Source: Micrasema longulum (taxonomy: Eukaryota > Arthropoda > Insecta > Trichoptera > Brachycentridae). From it: 64,000 nt of DNA. The notes below the pieces were generated by a model. The model saw only the letters and a program-made list of their open reading frames with translations, did no database searches and was not told the DNA's origin. The stretch covers positions 103,651 to 167,650 of the forward strand of contig JAGVSM010003547.1 in NCBI GenBank assembly GCA_022494885.1, given 5' to 3'. Each line of letters begins with the position of its first letter. Position 1 is the stretch's first letter. This document shows positions 61,801 through 64,000 of the stretch, in pieces. Both the position numbers and the translations under genes were made by a program.

Positions 61801-62319
61801 ATAAGGTAAATTATCAATATTTTGACAGAGGAATATTTAGACTAATCTCAAACTAAATGTTGGTGACCATGGTCACAAGATGAATATTATTTTAATCAAT
61901 TATTTTTTTGAAACTTTCTGCTTGTATTTGGAAACATTTTGCAACCGAACACATTTTTTAGTAGACCTTTGATCATATATGATGCTATCGTTTTTGGTAC
62001 CCGTTGCAGACAACTGATTTGTGGTCCTATAGTAGTATCGTGGACTAACGAATCAGATATCCTGCAATTTTTAGGGAAACATCTTTTCAAAATTTCTAAA
62101 TGTTTCACAAAATCTTTTCAAAATTCATTTGTAAATAGAACCTGAAATATGTGTGGTCAGAAATCAAATTGTATTGATATTAACAACATATTTTTAACTT
62201 CCTTTAAAAAAGAAATTTCCAATACTAATTCAAGTTATGATGTTGCGTCTTGAATCCGCAGCCTATATTATGCAGGTTATGTGCAGTTCTGTATGTAGGC
62301 ACATAATAGATGTGGACTG
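61801..62319. other. Non-coding stretch with a SINE family 2 head trace
   Basis: TTGTGGTCCTATAGTAGTAT CGTGGACTAACGAATCAGAT at 62020-62060 recalls the SINE family 2 head at 31640-31680. The rest is AT-rich without supported features. Confidence 0.4.
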
Positions 62320-62595
62320 TATGGTCAACTTTCTTCTTTTATTAGTGCCTTGTCAGGTATCCCCAACATTGGCAACCACTCTGGCAAAAGTCTCTCTGTC
62401 CTGTGTTGCCCGGAAAATCTGCTCCATAGTCCTAGAGCTAGTCCAGTCTCGTATATTTCGCCGCCAGGACATCTCTCTTCTTCCAGCCCCTCTGTGACCC
62501 TCAATCTTGCCTTTCAAAATTAAATGAAGCAAGTGGTACATTTCTTCACGAAATTATATGCCCCAGATGTGAAATTTATTTTTATGGTCAACTTT
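62320..62595 (-). pseudogene. RTE-like LINE C-terminus (52723-type) with 13-bp TSD
   Basis: The minus-strand frame from 62541 reads MYHLLHLILKGKIEGHRGAG RREMSWRRNIRDW, then ATQDRETFARVVANVGDT and stops, followed by a tail of AAAAGAAGAA type. The direct repeat TATGGTCAACTTT at 62320-62332 and 62583-62595 brackets the insert exactly, a target-site duplication of the length usual for LINEs. The inserted piece is only 250 bp, so the copy was severely 5'-truncated at insertion. The intact frame and perfect duplication suggest it is recent. Confidence 0.92.
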
Positions 62596-63433
62596 AGTTG
62601 TATTATATATTTTAATGTGCAACTGTGTGACCAATATTCAAAAGTAGATATATTTTTAATAATATGTATTATATTTACATTTACATTTCTAGGAATATTG
62701 TAAGTTTTGTATGATTAGTTATTTTATGTGAAAACATTTACAATAACAATATTATGAGGAAGCCTCTAATTGGACTTAATGATTTGTATTTATAGTATAA
62801 TTGTGTCTTATAAATTTATAAATATCCGTTGGATTTCCAATAATATAACATAAAATATGGTGGATTTAGCTGCAAATGGTGTTCCGATGCACCATTTAGG
62901 TACTGGTCCGTGGACTGGCGTTTGGGAAACGCTGCACTAGATTTTTATGACACATATTTTGCAAATAAAAAAACCAAGTCAAGCGTGATTGAAAAAATGG
63001 TTGGTTTTGGGACTAAACTTTTCATGCATGGTACTTGAGTATTGGTAAAACTAAGACCTAAGACCACGTATGTCTGAGAGACCGCTATTATCAATGCACG
63101 ATTATCGCATATCACGTTAATTACGGAATCTACCTATAAAGGTAAGTATTGGATAGACTTGCATTGAGTACTGCTGTGGTTAGCATCCTCGGCGTTTACC
63201 GGCCCGCAACAACTTGGAAAAAAACGCTTAGCAAATGATGCATGGGTTTATAGATAACGTAAAATTAATTTCTTTGGCATAATCCAGATCCCGATAGATA
63301 TGAGAATTTATTGAAACAAAAAGTCTAATAGTTGAACTTATACCTTTGTTTGAGCAAAATATTAGATATTCGTATATAAGCAAAATACTTTATTTATTTA
63401 TCTCGCATTTTCTCCCCAATTAAAAGGTAGTGA
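62596..63433. other. Non-coding stretch, nothing recognised
   Basis: AT-rich to 62860, then more mixed. No frames with protein-like motifs and no repeat partners were seen. Confidence 0.45.
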
Positions 63434-64000
63434 CACTGAAAAGGTGGACAAGTTGAACTACCTCGGCAGCATTTTAACAGAAACTCTTGACCTAGATATA
63501 GAAATTGAATACTGAGTTGTCAAAATCCTCTTCTGAAATGATAATCTTGAAAATAGGGCTTAGATTGGTAAAGTGTTATGGGTGATCTGTACTGTTGTAT
63601 GGCTGTGAGATTTGGACTCTCAAAGTCAACAATATGAATAGGATGGAGAATTTCAAGATGTGGTTACATCGCAGAATGCTTACAATATCTTGGACATACC
63701 TGATAATGAATTTAGAAGTCATAAGTTGAGTTAGAACGAACAGAGAACTCAGGTTTCTCATATTTCGTATTTGGGGCATGAAATTCGTGAAAAAAAGGAC
63801 CACTTGATTCTTTTAATTTTGAAGAAAAAAATTGAAGGTCACCGAGGCTCTAAAAGAAGGAAGATTTCATGCGTAATATATGAGACTGGGCTTTCTTCAG
63901 GTCTGTGGAGCAGATTTTGCGGGCAGCACAAGACAGATAGACCTTTGCCAGAGTGATTGCCAACGTTGGAGTTACCTGGCAGGGCATTGAGAGAGAAGAA
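63434..64000 (+). pseudogene. RTE-like LINE C-terminal region (52723-type), runs off the end
   Basis: TEKVDKLNYLGSILTETLDL DIEIEY, then a stop, and with several shifts WLHRRMLTISWTYL, SYLGHEIREKKDHLILLILK KKIEGHRGSKRRK and RDWAFFRSVEQILRAAQDR-type sequence in changing frames. DNA words such as GGAGCAGATTTTGCGGGCAG CACAAGACAG and TTGCCAGAGTGATTGCCAAC GTTGG match 53216-53275 almost exactly. It is older than its relatives at 52723 and 62320. The very 3' end (GAGAGAGAAGAA) lies at the window edge. Confidence 0.78.

Overview
The window reads as AT-rich, gene-poor DNA from an animal, most likely an insect (Lepidoptera or Hemiptera are the orders whose repeats it most recalls, but the order cannot be fixed from sequence alone). 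The evidence is several types of non-LTR retrotransposon (LINE), mariner transposase fragments of insect type, tRNA-derived SINEs with Pol III A and B boxes, many palindromic or foldback elements, and no operon-like or prokaryotic structure. I found no convincing exon of a host protein-coding gene and no genuine tRNA or rRNA gene. Nearly every long open frame that makes sense is a piece of a transposable element.

Layout. 0-9 kb: LINE 3' tails, an RTE-like LINE remnant split by another insertion (1.74-2.46 kb), a miRNA-precursor-like hairpin (3.03-3.11 kb), a LINE C-terminal fragment (4.55-5.2 kb), a foldback element carrying a second foldback (6.34-7.18 kb), a minus-strand LINE fragment (7.84-8.18 kb) and the first copy of an abundant ~390-bp repeat. 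9-21 kb: a 582-bp palindrome (9.82-10.40 kb), a Cys-rich fragment (10.8 kb), tRNA-SINEs, two copies of a ~400-bp repeat and a 424-bp MITE. 21-31 kb: the best RTE-like fragment (21.7-22.5 kb), an RNase H-bearing LINE 3' end (23.4-24.0 kb), more copies of the ~390-bp repeat, further RTE pieces and a 0.7-kb TIR element. 31-44 kb: a mariner fragment, tandem ~390-bp repeats (34.1-34.9 kb and 36.2-36.9 kb), a LINE C-terminus, and the longest reverse transcriptase in the window (36.96-38.79 kb). 44-56 kb: a LINE/mariner junction, a second mariner, a LINE-derived inverted repeat with a hammerhead-like core, SINEs, the second copy of the 424-bp MITE, another RTE-like fragment and two palindromic MITEs.

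The most interesting object is at 56.49-59.09 kb. It is a 2,603-bp element with 12-bp perfect terminal inverted repeats (CACAGGCCAACA) flanked by a 3-bp TTA duplication. It carries two abutting frames of one Cys-rich protein that I cannot place in a named transposase superfamily. It has inserted in a codon of a degenerate LINE, whose reading continues when the element and one TTA are removed, and it itself holds a fragment of the ~390-bp repeat. This gives a clear three-layer nest. From 59.1 kb to the end are the rest of that LINE, its tails, another LINE C-terminus, a minus-strand RTE-like fragment with a 13-bp target-site duplication, and a related copy running off the window end.

The copies do not form a pathway. 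They are a record of successive, mostly dead insertions. A few GC-richer unique patches (3.3, 11.2, 15.1, 31.2, 35.3, 54.0, 55.8 kb) stand out from the AT-rich background and may be conserved non-coding sequence of a neighbouring or surrounding gene.
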